DNA of 64,000 nt, taken from assembly GCF_003339845.1 (NCBI RefSeq), contig NZ_PPTR01000001.1, positions 496,001 to 560,000 of the forward strand. The letters run 5' to 3'. The position numbers were made by a program, and so were the translations under genes. How positions within the stretch are numbered: the stretch's first letter is position 1; the number at the start of each line of letters is the position of its first letter. This document shows, one piece after another, positions 54,427-62,540 of this stretch. The DNA comes from Gordonibacter sp. 28C (GTDB lineage: Bacteria > Actinomycetota > Coriobacteriia > Coriobacteriales > Eggerthellaceae). Below the pieces are notes generated by a model. That model did no database searches. It was given only the letters and a program-made list of their open reading frames with translations, and was not told the DNA's origin.

Positions 54427-54491
54427 TTTCAATGTCCGTGCGCACGGCGCCCATTTGGGCGCGCCGCGCTGCAAGCGCCTCCGTTTGAAAC

Positions 54492-54565
54492 TGGGCCATC
54501 GTCCAACGGCAGGACTCTGGTTTTTGGTACCAGCTATCCAGGTTCGAATCCTGGTGGCCCAGCCA
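54492..54565 (+). tRNA. tRNA-Gln (TTG anticodon), CCA encoded
   Basis: Acceptor TGGGCCA/TGGCCCA, anticodon stem CTGGT/ACCAG with loop TTTTGGT (anticodon TTG), T loop TTCGAAT, discriminator G, and CCA at 54563-54565. Confidence 0.96.
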
Positions 54566-54731
54566 GTTTTGGACGCTGCTCGACCAAAGCCGACAAGGCG
54601 GCTGCGCTTCGCGCGAATACCTGGCGGTCCCGTTTCTCCGGCGAGGACCGCGCGGCATCGAACCGCACGCCTGGCAAGCAGGTGACTTCGAACCAGCGGG
54701 TTTGTTGGTGTTGTGCGCCCGTTTATTTTTC

Positions 54732-54761
54732 TTGCCCCAATCTCCCATCTTTTGGTATCAT
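54732..54761 (+). promoter_or_regulatory. Promoter of the infA-rplQ block
   Basis: TTGCCC (54732-54737), 18 bases, TATCAT (54756-54761), 43 bases before the infA start. Confidence 0.65.
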
Positions 54762-54803
54762 CTATGGTTGCTGTTTAGTGACGATTTGCTTGAAGGAGCA
54801 CTT

Positions 54804-55022
54804 TTGACCAAAGAAGATGTTATCGAGCTCGAGGGGACCGTCCTCGAAGCGTTGCCGAACGCTATGTTTAGGGTGGAGCTCGAAAACGGCCACAAGATAT
54901 TGGCCCATATTTCCGGCAAGATGCGTATGCACTACATCAAGATCCTCCCGGGGGACAAGGTGACGGTGGAGCTTTCCGTCTACGACCTGAACCGCGGGCG
55001 CATCACCTACCGCTTCAAGTAA
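54804..55022 (+). CDS. infA: Translation initiation factor IF-1
   Basis: 72-residue OB-fold factor that binds the 30S A site. [37 protein letters not shown] and ITYRFK are the family sequence (cited by [10 protein letters not shown] and HISGKMR). The start is TTG 54804 with GAAGGAG 5 bases upstream, giving exactly the standard length; the longer frame from 54702 runs through the promoter. First gene of the ribosomal/rpoA block. Confidence 0.97.
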   Translation: MTKEDVIELEGTVLEALPNAMFRVELENGHKILAHISGKMRMHYIKILPGDKVTVELSVYDLNRGRITYRFK

Positions 55023-55204
55023 GCACGCGAATTTGCGCGACCTGTGAACCAGGTGTGCGCATTTTGTGTGCCAGCGGCGCGATTTGCGCCGTGCCAACGG
55101 CTCCACTAGCAAGTCCACGCACGAAACGACAAGCAAGAAAACAACCGCCTGCGGCTGGGCGTATGTATAGACCTGAGCAACACATAAACCGAAAGGAAAT
55201 GATT

Positions 55205-55318
55205 ATGAAGGTACGTCCTTCGGTCAAGAAAATGTGCGACAAATGCAAGATCATCCGACGCCACGGCAAGGTGCTCGTCATCTGCGAGAACCCGCGCCAC
55301 AAGCAGCGTCAGGGCTAG
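55205..55318 (+). CDS. rpmJ: Ribosomal protein L36 (bL36)
   Basis: 37 residues. [21 protein letters not shown], then [13 protein letters not shown]: the zinc-binding Cys-Cys-Cys-His form (CDKC, C, H). ATG 55205 follows AAAGGAAA. Another in-frame ATG lies at 55199. Confidence 0.98.
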   Translation: MKVRPSVKKMCDKCKIIRRHGKVLVICENPRHKQRQG

Positions 55319-55336
55319 GAAAGAGGAGAATCATCT

Positions 55337-55705
55337 ATGGCTCGTCTTGTTGGTGTCGACCTTCCTCGCGACAAGCGCGTTGAAATCGGCTTGACCTACA
55401 TCTACGGCATCGGTCTGACCACCTCCAAAAAGATCCTCGCCGACACCGGCGTCGATCCCGACGTCCGCGTCAAGGACCTCACGGAGGACGATCTGACGAA
55501 GCTGCGCGACTACATCCAGGAGAACATCAAGGTGGAGGGCGACCTGCACCGCGAGGTTTCCCAGAACGTGAAGCGCCTCATGGAGATCGGTTGCTATCGC
55601 GGCCTGCGTCATCGTCGCGGCCTGCCCGTTCGCGGCCAGCGCACGCACACGAACGCACGCACCCGAAAAGGGCCTCGTAAGCAAATCGGCGGAAAGAAGA
55701 AGTGA
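55337..55705 (+). CDS. rpsM: Ribosomal protein S13 (uS13)
   Basis: 122-residue 30S head protein. [25 protein letters not shown] at the N-terminus and [26 protein letters not shown] at the C-terminus (cited by LPRDKRVEI and [13 protein letters not shown]). RBS AAAGAGGAG. In the standard order rpmJ-rpsM-rpsK. Confidence 0.98.
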   Translation: MARLVGVDLPRDKRVEIGLTYIYGIGLTTSKKILADTGVDPDVRVKDLTEDDLTKLRDYIQENIKVEGDLHREVSQNVKRLMEIGCYRGLRHRRGLPVRGQRTHTNARTRKGPRKQIGGKKK

Positions 55706-55715
55706 GGTAGCTTAA

Positions 55716-56114
55716 GTGGCAGCAAAGAAAAACGTGCGCACGCGCATCAAGCGTTCCGAGCGTAAGAACATCGCCGTGGGCGCCGCGCACATCAAGTCTA
55801 CGTTCAACAACACCATTGTGAGCATCACCGATCCCCAGGGCAATGTGATCTCCTGGCAGTCTGCCGGCACGGTCGGCTTCAAGGGCTCTCGCAAGTCCAC
55901 GCCGTTCGCCGCGCAGATGGCCGCCGAGGCCGCCGCGAAAACGGCCATGGAGCACGGGCTGCGCAAGGTGGCGGTGTTCGTCAAGGGCCCGGGTTCGGGT
56001 CGCGAGACGGCCATCCGCTCGCTGCAGGCCGCCGGTCTGGAAGTTTCCAGCATTCAGGATTGCACACCCATTCCGCACAACGGTTGCCGTCCGCGCAAGC
56101 GTCGTCGCGTGTAA
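55716..56114 (+). CDS. rpsK: Ribosomal protein S11 (uS11)
   Basis: 132-residue 30S platform protein. [10 protein letters not shown]-like segment [29 protein letters not shown] and the C-terminal [18 protein letters not shown] are diagnostic. GTG 55716 follows GAGGTAGC; a modest Shine-Dalgarno sequence. Confidence 0.98.
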   Translation: MAAKKNVRTRIKRSERKNIAVGAAHIKSTFNNTIVSITDPQGNVISWQSAGTVGFKGSRKSTPFAAQMAAEAAAKTAMEHGLRKVAVFVKGPGSGRETAIRSLQAAGLEVSSIQDCTPIPHNGCRPRKRRRV

Positions 56115-56133
56115 CTGAAAGGATCGAAGTATT

Positions 56134-56760
56134 ATGGCTCGTTATACTGGAGCGGACTGCCGTTTGTGCCGTCGTGAAGGTGCGAAGCTCTTCCTGAAGG
56201 GCGATCGCTGCTACACGGACAAGTGCGCAATCGAGCGCCGCAACTACGCGCCGGGCGAAGCCGGCAAGAAGCGCGTGAAAGAGAGCGAATACCGTCTGCA
56301 GCTGCGTGAGAAGCAGAAGACCAAGCGCATCTACGGCATTCTCGAGAAGCAGTTCCATCACTACTACGAAATCGCCGGCCGCCAGCAGGGCGTCACGGGC
56401 GAGAACCTGCTGCGCATCCTCGAGAGCCGTCTGGACAACGTCGTGTACCGTCTCGGCTTCGCGAAGTCTCGCGCCGAGGCTCGTCAGCAGGTGCGTCACG
56501 GCCACATCACCGTGAACGGCCGCCGCGTGGACATCCCGTCCTTCCGCGTGCGTCCCGGCGACCTGGTCGCCGTGGCCCCCAAGGCCAAGGACCTGCTGGT
56601 CATCAAGAGCGCGCTCATCTCCAACGAGCGCGTACAGGTGCCGGCGTGGCTCGAGGTCGATATCGAGAAACTGCAGGGCAGCGTGCTTGCTCTTCCGCAA
56701 CGCGATCAAATCGATTTGGACATTCGCGAACAGCTCATCGTCGAACTTTACTCGAAATAA
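56134..56760 (+). CDS. rpsD: Ribosomal protein S4 (uS4)
   Basis: 208-residue 30S assembly protein. [22 protein letters not shown] at the start, then an S4 RNA-binding domain ([22 protein letters not shown], cited by [11 protein letters not shown]) at about 95-160. Two N-terminal cysteine pairs ([14 protein letters not shown]) indicate the zinc-containing form. RBS GAAAGGA. Confidence 0.98.
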   Translation: MARYTGADCRLCRREGAKLFLKGDRCYTDKCAIERRNYAPGEAGKKRVKESEYRLQLREKQKTKRIYGILEKQFHHYYEIAGRQQGVTGENLLRILESRLDNVVYRLGFAKSRAEARQQVRHGHITVNGRRVDIPSFRVRPGDLVAVAPKAKDLLVIKSALISNERVQVPAWLEVDIEKLQGSVLALPQRDQIDLDIREQLIVELYSK

Positions 56761-56789
56761 TCGCGGCATAGTAAGGAGGCTTACACAAC

Positions 56790-57740
56790 ATGACAGAGTT
56801 CATGAGGCCTACGGTAACAACGGAAGAAGTCAACGACACTGTCGCGCGTTTCGTCGTGGAACCGCTCGAGCGTGGCTACGGCTACACGCTGGGCAACTGC
56901 ATGCGCCGCGTGCTGCTCTCGTCGCTTGACGGTGCGAAAGCAACCGCCATCCAGATCGAGGGCGTGCAACATGAGTTCACCACGGCCGAAGGTGTCATCG
57001 AGGACATCACCGACATCGTGCTGAACGTGAAGGGCCTCGTGTTCTCCGCGCTCAACGAGGACATCGAGGAGGCCACGGCTCACGTGTCCGCCGAGGGTCC
57101 TTGCACGGTGACGGGCGCCGATCTGGACATCCCGACCGAGTTCACGCTGGTGAACCCGGAGCACGTCATCGCCACGGTCGCCGACGGCGGCCAGCTGGAC
57201 ATGACGATCCGCATCGGGGTGGGTCGCGGCTACGTGTCCGCGGAGCGCAACAAGCGCACCGAGGACCCCATCGGCGTCATCCACGTTGACTCGTTGTTCT
57301 CGCCGGTCCGCCGGTGCACGCTCAACGTCACCGACACCCGTGTGGGTCAGCGCACCGACTACGACAAGCTCGTGCTGGAGGTTGAGACCGACGGCTCCAT
57401 CGCGCCTTCCGAGGCCGTGTGCCGTGCCGCCAACATCATCAACCAGTACATGGGGGCGTTCCTGGGCCTGTCCGACATCGTGGACGAGGAGGAAGGCGAG
57501 GTTCCCTCCATCTTCGCTCCCGAGGGGCAGGAGTCCAATGCCGAGCTGGACAAGCAGATCGAGGACTTGGACCTTTCCGTCCGCTCCTACAACTGCCTGA
57601 AGCGCGCCGGCATCCATTCGGTCCGCCAGCTTGTCGAGTTCTCCGAAAACGACTTGCTGAACATTAGGAACTTTGGTGCGAAGTCCATCGAGGAAGTGAA
57701 GGACAAGCTCATTTCCATGGACCTCAATTTGAAGCTTTAG
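56790..57740 (+). CDS. rpoA: RNA polymerase alpha subunit
   Basis: 316 residues: the dimerising N-terminal domain (about 1-230; VEPLERGYGYTLGNCMRRVLL) and the DNA/activator-binding C-terminal domain (about 250-316; SYNCLKRAGIHSV, NIRNFGAKSIEEVK). Normal length. RBS AAGGAGG. Followed 13 bases later by rplQ. Confidence 0.98.
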   Translation: MTEFMRPTVTTEEVNDTVARFVVEPLERGYGYTLGNCMRRVLLSSLDGAKATAIQIEGVQHEFTTAEGVIEDITDIVLNVKGLVFSALNEDIEEATAHVSAEGPCTVTGADLDIPTEFTLVNPEHVIATVADGGQLDMTIRIGVGRGYVSAERNKRTEDPIGVIHVDSLFSPVRRCTLNVTDTRVGQRTDYDKLVLEVETDGSIAPSEAVCRAANIINQYMGAFLGLSDIVDEEEGEVPSIFAPEGQESNAELDKQIEDLDLSVRSYNCLKRAGIHSVRQLVEFSENDLLNIRNFGAKSIEEVKDKLISMDLNLKL

Positions 57741-57753
57741 GAGATACGAGATC

Positions 57754-58389
57754 ATGAGACACTACAAGAAGGGGCGCAAGCTGGGCACCGACACCAGCCA
57801 CACCAAGGCAATGAAGAAGAGCCTGGTGTGCGCGCTGCTGGCGAACGACCGCATCAAGACCATCGAGTCGCGCGCCAAGGAGATCCGCCCCGACGTTGAC
57901 AAGATCATCACGTGGGCGAAGCGCGGCGACCTGCATTCCCGTCGTCTCGCCATCGCGGCGCTGGGCGACAAGGAGCTCGTGCGCGAGGTGTTCGAGAAGG
58001 TCGAGCAGGGCATGTTCCAGGATCGCCAGGGCGGCTACACCCGCATCATGAAGCTGGGTCCCCGCAAGGGCGACGACGCCCCCATGGTTATTATGGAGAT
58101 GGTGACCGAGCCCGTGAAGGCGAAGAAGGAAGAGGCCAAGCCCGCTGCCAAGAAGGCCGCGAAGAAGGCCGCTCCGAAGAAGGTCGAGAAGACCGAGGAG
58201 CCCGAGGCCCAGGCCGAGGAGAAGGCTCCCGAGGCTGTGGAGGCTCCCGCCGAGGAAGCCAAGGCCGAAGCCGTTGAGGCCAAGGTCGAGGAGACTGCCG
58301 TCGAGGCCGCCGACAAAGCCGAGGAAGCTGCCGCCGAGAACGCGGAAGCCGCCGAGGCCGAGGCTGTGGAGAAGGAGAAGGCCGAATAG
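57754..58389 (+). CDS. rplQ: Ribosomal protein L17 (bL17) with long acidic/alanine-rich tail
   Basis: 211 residues, of which about 1-120 are the L17 domain (MRHYKKGRKLGTDTSHTKAM, RPDVDKIITWAKRGDLHSRR, YTRIMKLGPRKGDDAPM; cited by HYKKGRKLG and MKLGPRKGD). The remaining 90 residues are Ala/Glu/Lys-rich (EEKAPEAVEAPAEE), a tail known in some actinobacterial L17 proteins. RBS GGAGATACG is modest. A terminator follows. Confidence 0.96.
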   Translation: MRHYKKGRKLGTDTSHTKAMKKSLVCALLANDRIKTIESRAKEIRPDVDKIITWAKRGDLHSRRLAIAALGDKELVREVFEKVEQGMFQDRQGGYTRIMKLGPRKGDDAPMVIMEMVTEPVKAKKEEAKPAAKKAAKKAAPKKVEKTEEPEAQAEEKAPEAVEAPAEEAKAEAVEAKVEETAVEAADKAEEAAAENAEAAEAEAVEKEKAE

Positions 58390-58422
58390 CCTTCTGCCGC
58401 CCCGCGCCTACGCACTGCACTG

Positions 58423-58450
58423 AACGGGAACCTTCGGGTTCCCGTTTTTT
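58423..58450 (+). terminator. Terminator of the infA-rplQ block
   Basis: AACGGGAACC, tetraloop TTCG, GGTTCCCGTT and a T6 run: a classic intrinsic terminator. Confidence 0.97.
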
Positions 58451-58457
58451 AATGCCC

Positions 58458-58510
58458 AAAAAGGGGACGGTCCTCTTTTTGTCCTAAAGGGGGACAGTCC
58501 CCTTTTAGGA
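58458..58510. repeat. Two tandem GGGGAC-type hairpins
   Basis: Hairpin 1 (58458-58480): AAAAAGGGGAC / GTCCTCTTTTT. Hairpin 2 (58482-58510): TCCTAAAGGGGGAC / GTCCCCTTTTAGGA. Each has one mismatch. This GGGGAC motif is a widespread type of bacterial intergenic palindrome. Nothing else is seen up to 58730. Confidence 0.75.
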
Positions 58511-58730
58511 CATTTGCTTGTCGAGCGCGCGGAGGGTTGCGGGCGGCTTGCCCGGGCGTGCGGTCGCCTTCGTGCGCAAGCGGATGGGGATTCGGCGTTT
58601 GATCGGGTGATATGCAATCGTTGCGCGACCGTCAGCGGGCGGAAACCGGCTTGGCGGAAGCGAAGCTTACAATGGGTTCGGTCGAAAGCATTTCCCAGCA
58701 AACGGGAGTTCAAGCGAAAGGAGCCGGACC

Positions 58731-58982
58731 ATGGCTGAAACCACGACGAAGGAAGACGTCCGCATCGACGCGGACGAGGCGGCCGAGCTGAACCGCGAGG
58801 CGGCGGACGAGCTCGAGCGCATCGAGCGCGATGTGAAGCGCGAGGCCGAGGAGTACGTCGAGGCCGTCGACGGCGACGGTTGCGAGAAAGAGTCCGTGGA
58901 GGCCGCCGCCACCGCGTTCGACTTCGAGAAGGCGGAAGGCGACACCGAGCGGATAGCAACCGACTCGTCGGAGCGCCTGTAA
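58731..58982 (+). CDS. Small acidic hypothetical protein
   Basis: 83 residues, highly Glu/Asp-rich and predicted mostly helical (ADEAAELNREAADELERIERD). No cysteine-based or enzymatic motif except a single GDGCEK. ATG 58731 follows GAAAGGAG. I do not recognise a family; composition suggests a soluble, possibly partner-binding protein. Lies between rplQ and a LEA-like protein. Confidence 0.6.
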   Translation: MAETTTKEDVRIDADEAAELNREAADELERIERDVKREAEEYVEAVDGDGCEKESVEAAATAFDFEKAEGDTERIATDSSERL

Positions 58983-59141
58983 GGAGCTTGACGTGCGGTT
59001 AGGGTCCCCTTCGCCGCATCAGACGGCGCATCGATCCTCCGTGGGCGAACCGTTGCAGCCCCGTTTTCGCGCGGAAGCCGGCAGCCCGCGCCGCATCCCT
59101 AGAATGAGAGCGAATCCGTAATCCCTTTGAAAGGAGCAGGC

Positions 59142-59507
59142 ATGGTTGATCAGGCTTACAAGACGGGCGATGCGTCCGTCGATATGAAGAACGGTGCGAA
59201 GGACATGGCTCACGATGTGAAGAACAACGTGAAGGACGCGTTCCACGAGGCGAAGGCGGGCGTCAACGAGCGCCGCGCCGAGGACGCCGCCGCCGACCGC
59301 GAGCACCAGGTGGCCCAGCAGACGGGCAGCACCGATGCCGCCATGCGCGCCCAGCAGCACGAGGACCGCAAGGACCAGAAGTCCGAGGGCTTCATGGATT
59401 CCGTCAAGGAGTCGCTCGGCAAGGCCGGCGAGGCCATCAAGGAGGCCGCGACCGACGCGAAGGACAACATCAAGCAAGGCGCCGAGAACATCAAGGAAGG
59501 CAGGTAG
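59142..59507 (+). CDS. LEA/CsbD-like amphipathic stress-type protein
   Basis: 121 residues, entirely hydrophilic and helical, with 11-residue-like repeats of KD, AK and Glu/Lys pairs (DVKNNVKDAFHEAKAG; AIKEAATDAKDNIKQGAENIKEG, cited by KEAATDAKDNIK). This pattern resembles late-embryogenesis-abundant or CsbD-like proteins linked to desiccation and stress. ATG 59142 follows AAAGGAG, and a terminator follows the stop. Function inferred from composition only. Confidence 0.65.
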   Translation: MVDQAYKTGDASVDMKNGAKDMAHDVKNNVKDAFHEAKAGVNERRAEDAAADREHQVAQQTGSTDAAMRAQQHEDRKDQKSEGFMDSVKESLGKAGEAIKEAATDAKDNIKQGAENIKEGR

Positions 59508-59564
59508 CTCCCGGCAGCCGGGGAGTGCGAATCCGGCTGCTTGCGATCCTTGTCACCCTGTTCG

Positions 59565-59594
59565 AAAGCCCGCAGCGTCGTGCTGCGGGCTTTT
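59565..59594 (+). terminator. Terminator before ecfT
   Basis: AAAGCCCGCAGC and GCTGCGGGCTTT with a 5-base loop, ending TTTT. Confidence 0.88.
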
Positions 59595-59598
59595 CCGT

Positions 59599-59604
59599 TA
59601 TACT
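59599..59604 (+). promoter_or_regulatory. -10 element of a probably leaderless ecfT transcript
   Basis: TATACT ends 6 bases before ATG 59611; it follows directly after the terminator. Confidence 0.45.
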
Positions 59605-59610
59605 GCCAGC

Positions 59611-60465
59611 ATGCGAATCGACGTCAGCTCCTATATCCCCGGATCATCGCCCGTTCACGCGTGCGACGCGCGCGTGAAGATCGTGCTGCTCGCCGCGTAC
59701 TCGGTCGCGCTGTTCCTCGTGGACACGTGGACGGGGCTCGCGCTGTGCGCCCTCTTGTTCGTCGCGGTGGCGGCTTCGTCGGGCGTGCCCGTCCGTCGGT
59801 TCTTCGCGCTTCTCGTTCCCGTGTACGTTATCGCGGGGTTCGCGGTGCTGTTCAACGGCTTCGCGTTCGACGTGTCGCAGGCCGTTCCGGGCACGGTGCC
59901 CACCGTTCTGGGTGGCGCTTCTGCGGGGATGCTCGCCTCCTCGCCCCCCGTGGCCCTCATCGGGTCGTTCGGCTTCGTCCCCGCCGGATTTGCCCGCGGG
60001 TGCTTCTTCGCGGCGCGCATCGTGCTGTTGGTGGTGGCCAGCCTGGTGGTCACGTACACGACCACCTCCACGGCGCTCACCGACGCGCTCGCCGACTTCC
60101 TGCGGCCGCTGCGCCGCCTGCGCGTGCCCGTAGACGACATCGCCATGGTGTTCTCGCTGGCGCTGCGGTTCATTCCTGTCACGGCCGAGGAGTTCGGCCG
60201 CGTGCACGATGCCCAGCAGGCGCGCGGCGCGGCGTTCGCCGAGGGCACTTTGTGGCAGCGTCTGCGCGCATGGCAGACCGTGCTCATACCGCTGTTCGTG
60301 GGTCTGTTCCGTCGTGCCGACGCGCTGGCCGCCGCCATGGACGCCCGCTGCTACGGAGCCGGGGCGGCCCGGACATCCTTGCGAGACCGCCGCTTCACTG
60401 CGAAAGGCGCCGGCGTGCTCGCCGTGGGGATCGCGGCATGCGCGGCCCTCGCCTGGTTCCTGTAG
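59611..60465 (+). CDS. ecfT: ECF transporter transmembrane component EcfT
   Basis: 284 residues with five or six membrane segments. YIPGSSPVHACDARVKI at the start and the two Ala-Arg-containing coupling motifs, DAQQARGA and MDARCYG, that contact the EcfA ATPases are present. It serves as the shared energy-coupling scaffold for vitamin or metal S components. In Firmicutes ecfA1-ecfA2-ecfT follow rplQ; here only ecfT remains near, with the ATPases not in the window. ATG 59611 is the family start. Confidence 0.88.
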   Translation: MRIDVSSYIPGSSPVHACDARVKIVLLAAYSVALFLVDTWTGLALCALLFVAVAASSGVPVRRFFALLVPVYVIAGFAVLFNGFAFDVSQAVPGTVPTVLGGASAGMLASSPPVALIGSFGFVPAGFARGCFFAARIVLLVVASLVVTYTTTSTALTDALADFLRPLRRLRVPVDDIAMVFSLALRFIPVTAEEFGRVHDAQQARGAAFAEGTLWQRLRAWQTVLIPLFVGLFRRADALAAAMDARCYGAGAARTSLRDRRFTAKGAGVLAVGIAACAALAWFL

Positions 60466-60497
60466 CACCGCAACCCAAGCAGGCGCGCCTGCGCGCG

Positions 60498-60535
60498 AAA
60501 AAGCCCGGACGCAGGGAGGGAGTGAGCGTCCGGGC
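60498..60535 (-). terminator. Terminator of the flavoprotein gene at 60604
   Basis: GCCCGGACGC (60503-60512) and GCGTCCGGGC (60526-60535), with AAAAA at 60498-60502 that is a U run on the minus strand. Confidence 0.8.
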
Positions 60536-60566
60536 CGAAGGGCGCCGCAGGGACGGGCGCCGCGAG

Positions 60567-60593
60567 GCGGCCGTCCGCTTGGCGGACGGCCGC
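60567..60593. repeat. Strong hairpin next to the flavoprotein 3' end
   Basis: GCGGCCGTCCGC, loop TTG, GCGGACGGCCGC; 12-bp perfect stem immediately after the gene on the minus strand. Confidence 0.65.
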
Positions 60594-60603
60594 AGGTTGA
60601 GCG

Positions 60604-62340
60604 CTACTTCTCCGCGCCGGCCAGGTAGCGGCCGGTCACGTAGCCGAACGTGAGGCACGTGCCGCCCAGGTTGTGACCGGGGAAGTGCGTGGAGTAGCAG
60701 TTGTTGTACATGTCGCCCACCGTGGAGCCCAGGCAGTACAGACCCCCGATGACCTCGTCGTCGGCGTTCATGACCTGCAGGTGCTCGTTGCAGCGGATGC
60801 CGCCGGTGGTGGAGAGGAACCACGGCGTGCACTCGATGCCGTAGAACGGGCCCTTCTTGATGGGCAGCAGCAGCTCCTTGCGCTTTCCGAACTCCTCGTC
60901 GACGCCGGTCTCGCAGTAGCCGTTGTAGGCGGCGATGGTCTTGAGCGCCTCGTCCTTTGGCAGGCCGAGTTTCTCCACGAGCTCTTCCACGGTGTCGGCC
61001 TTGATCATCTTCACCGGGATGTCGCCCGAGCCGTTCATGTTGATGGTGCCGGGGCCGTCGACGACCGTCTGCCAGTAGGCGCGCACGTCGTCGGGCGTGT
61101 CGAACACCTTCGGGCCGTCCACGTAGCGGTGGTTCTGCCACTGCGGCTCGTTGGCGTAGTCGTCGTCCCAGATGGCGAACGCGTGGTTGCCCTTCTGGTG
61201 CATGAGGGCCAGCCCGCCGTGAGAGATGACGTTGTCCTCGTTGTCGTAGCGGCGGCCGTCCTCGTTCACCATGAGGCCCTGGAACGCGCGCACCTGGCGC
61301 GTGATGGAGCGCCACTGGAAGCAGAAGATCATGGGCGCGGGGGTCTCGCTCTTGTCCACCGCGGCGCCGGCCCAGTACGCCATCTTGTGGCCCGAGCCGT
61401 TCCATATGCCGCCGAACTCGGTTTGGTGCGCCGCCCAGGGGATGAACTTCTCCAGCATGTCTTTGTCCTGGCCGAAGTCGCCTGTGGCGATGACCACGCC
61501 GTTCTTGCCGTTGAAGCGCACGTAGCCGTCCTTGCCCTTCGCCACGACGCCCACGACCTTGTCGCCGTCCTTCGCGAGCTGCTGCGCCTCGGTTTCGTAG
61601 CGGATGTCCACGCCGGCTTTCTCGCAGTACAGCGCCATGTTCGCGCACACGTCCTGCTGCGGGTTGTCGTCGGGGCCCTTGCCGTTCGGGCCGTCGAGGA
61701 ACTCGTGCGTGCCGGGGAACTCGCCGTTGATGTTCTCGGGGTCCTCGTACCAGTGCTCCATGACGGGCGTGAGGTCGTCGCCGCCCACGGAGCTGGCCGC
61801 GGTCATGCGGTCGATGAGCCAGTCCATGGCCTCGCCCGAGCGGTTGAAGTGCAGCATCCACTTGCGGCCGTCGACGCGGTAGGAATGGTAGCCCATCATG
61901 CGCTTGTAGCGCTGCGCCACCTCGTCCACGGAGCACTCGTAGCCCTTCTCCTTCGTGAGCTTCGAGTTCATGGCGTAGATGGATCCGCCGCGGCCGATGA
62001 CGTGGTCCATGCGCTCCAGCATGACGACGTTCGCGCCTTCCTCCGCCGCCGCGAGCGCGCAGCACAGGCCCGAGAACCCGGCACCTATCACCACGACGTC
62101 GGCGTCCACCGTTTCCTTGATGTCGCCCTCGGCGATGGGGTCGGGCGCGGTCTCGAAGTCGTAGGCGCCGCCGCTTTTGCTGCTGGAGGCAGACGAGCCC
62201 GCCTTGCCCTCCTTCGGTTGCGCCGCGCAGCCGGCGAGCGCTCCCACGCCCGTGACGGCGGCCGCACCCACGGCGCCGGTGGCGAACGCTCCCTTGAGGA
62301 AGCTGCGTCGATCCATGCTCAGGCGTTTCTCGTTTTCCAT
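60604..62340 (-). CDS. Exported FAD-binding flavoprotein, fumarate/urocanate reductase-like (lipoprotein, Tat-type signal)
   Basis: 578 residues. MDRRSFLK is a twin-arginine motif; ALAGC gives the lipid-modified Cys38. ADVVVIGAGFSGLCCA (about 83-98) is the FAD motif; GVVIATGDFGQ and GLYCLGSTVGDMYNN close the FAD domain. It lacks heme and Fe-S motifs. More distant from the two proteins at 27226 and 28989 than they are from each other. ATG 62340 follows GGAGGGAAGGGG. It is divergent from a second membrane LuxR gene at 62541 with 200 bases between, its likely regulator. Substrate unknown. Confidence 0.86.
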   Translation of the reverse strand: MENEKRLSMDRRSFLKGAFATGAVGAAAVTGVGALAGCAAQPKEGKAGSSASSSKSGGAYDFETAPDPIAEGDIKETVDADVVVIGAGFSGLCCALAAAEEGANVVMLERMDHVIGRGGSIYAMNSKLTKEKGYECSVDEVAQRYKRMMGYHSYRVDGRKWMLHFNRSGEAMDWLIDRMTAASSVGGDDLTPVMEHWYEDPENINGEFPGTHEFLDGPNGKGPDDNPQQDVCANMALYCEKAGVDIRYETEAQQLAKDGDKVVGVVAKGKDGYVRFNGKNGVVIATGDFGQDKDMLEKFIPWAAHQTEFGGIWNGSGHKMAYWAGAAVDKSETPAPMIFCFQWRSITRQVRAFQGLMVNEDGRRYDNEDNVISHGGLALMHQKGNHAFAIWDDDYANEPQWQNHRYVDGPKVFDTPDDVRAYWQTVVDGPGTINMNGSGDIPVKMIKADTVEELVEKLGLPKDEALKTIAAYNGYCETGVDEEFGKRKELLLPIKKGPFYGIECTPWFLSTTGGIRCNEHLQVMNADDEVIGGLYCLGSTVGDMYNNCYSTHFPGHNLGGTCLTFGYVTGRYLAGAEK

Positions 62341-62540
62341 GGGATACCCCTTCCCTCCTGTGCGGAACCCCTCGGTTCCGCCTGGTGCCCGGTGCCCTCC
62401 GCACCGCGGCGTTGCCCGCACTCTAGCATGCGCGGTCGGCATCCCTCTTCGCCCATCGCAGGGAAAAAGCCGAATCGCGCGTTTTCACCCTACGGGGTGA
62501 GGCGCGACGCGGTATGCTTATGCGCGGGAAGGGGAGGGCC

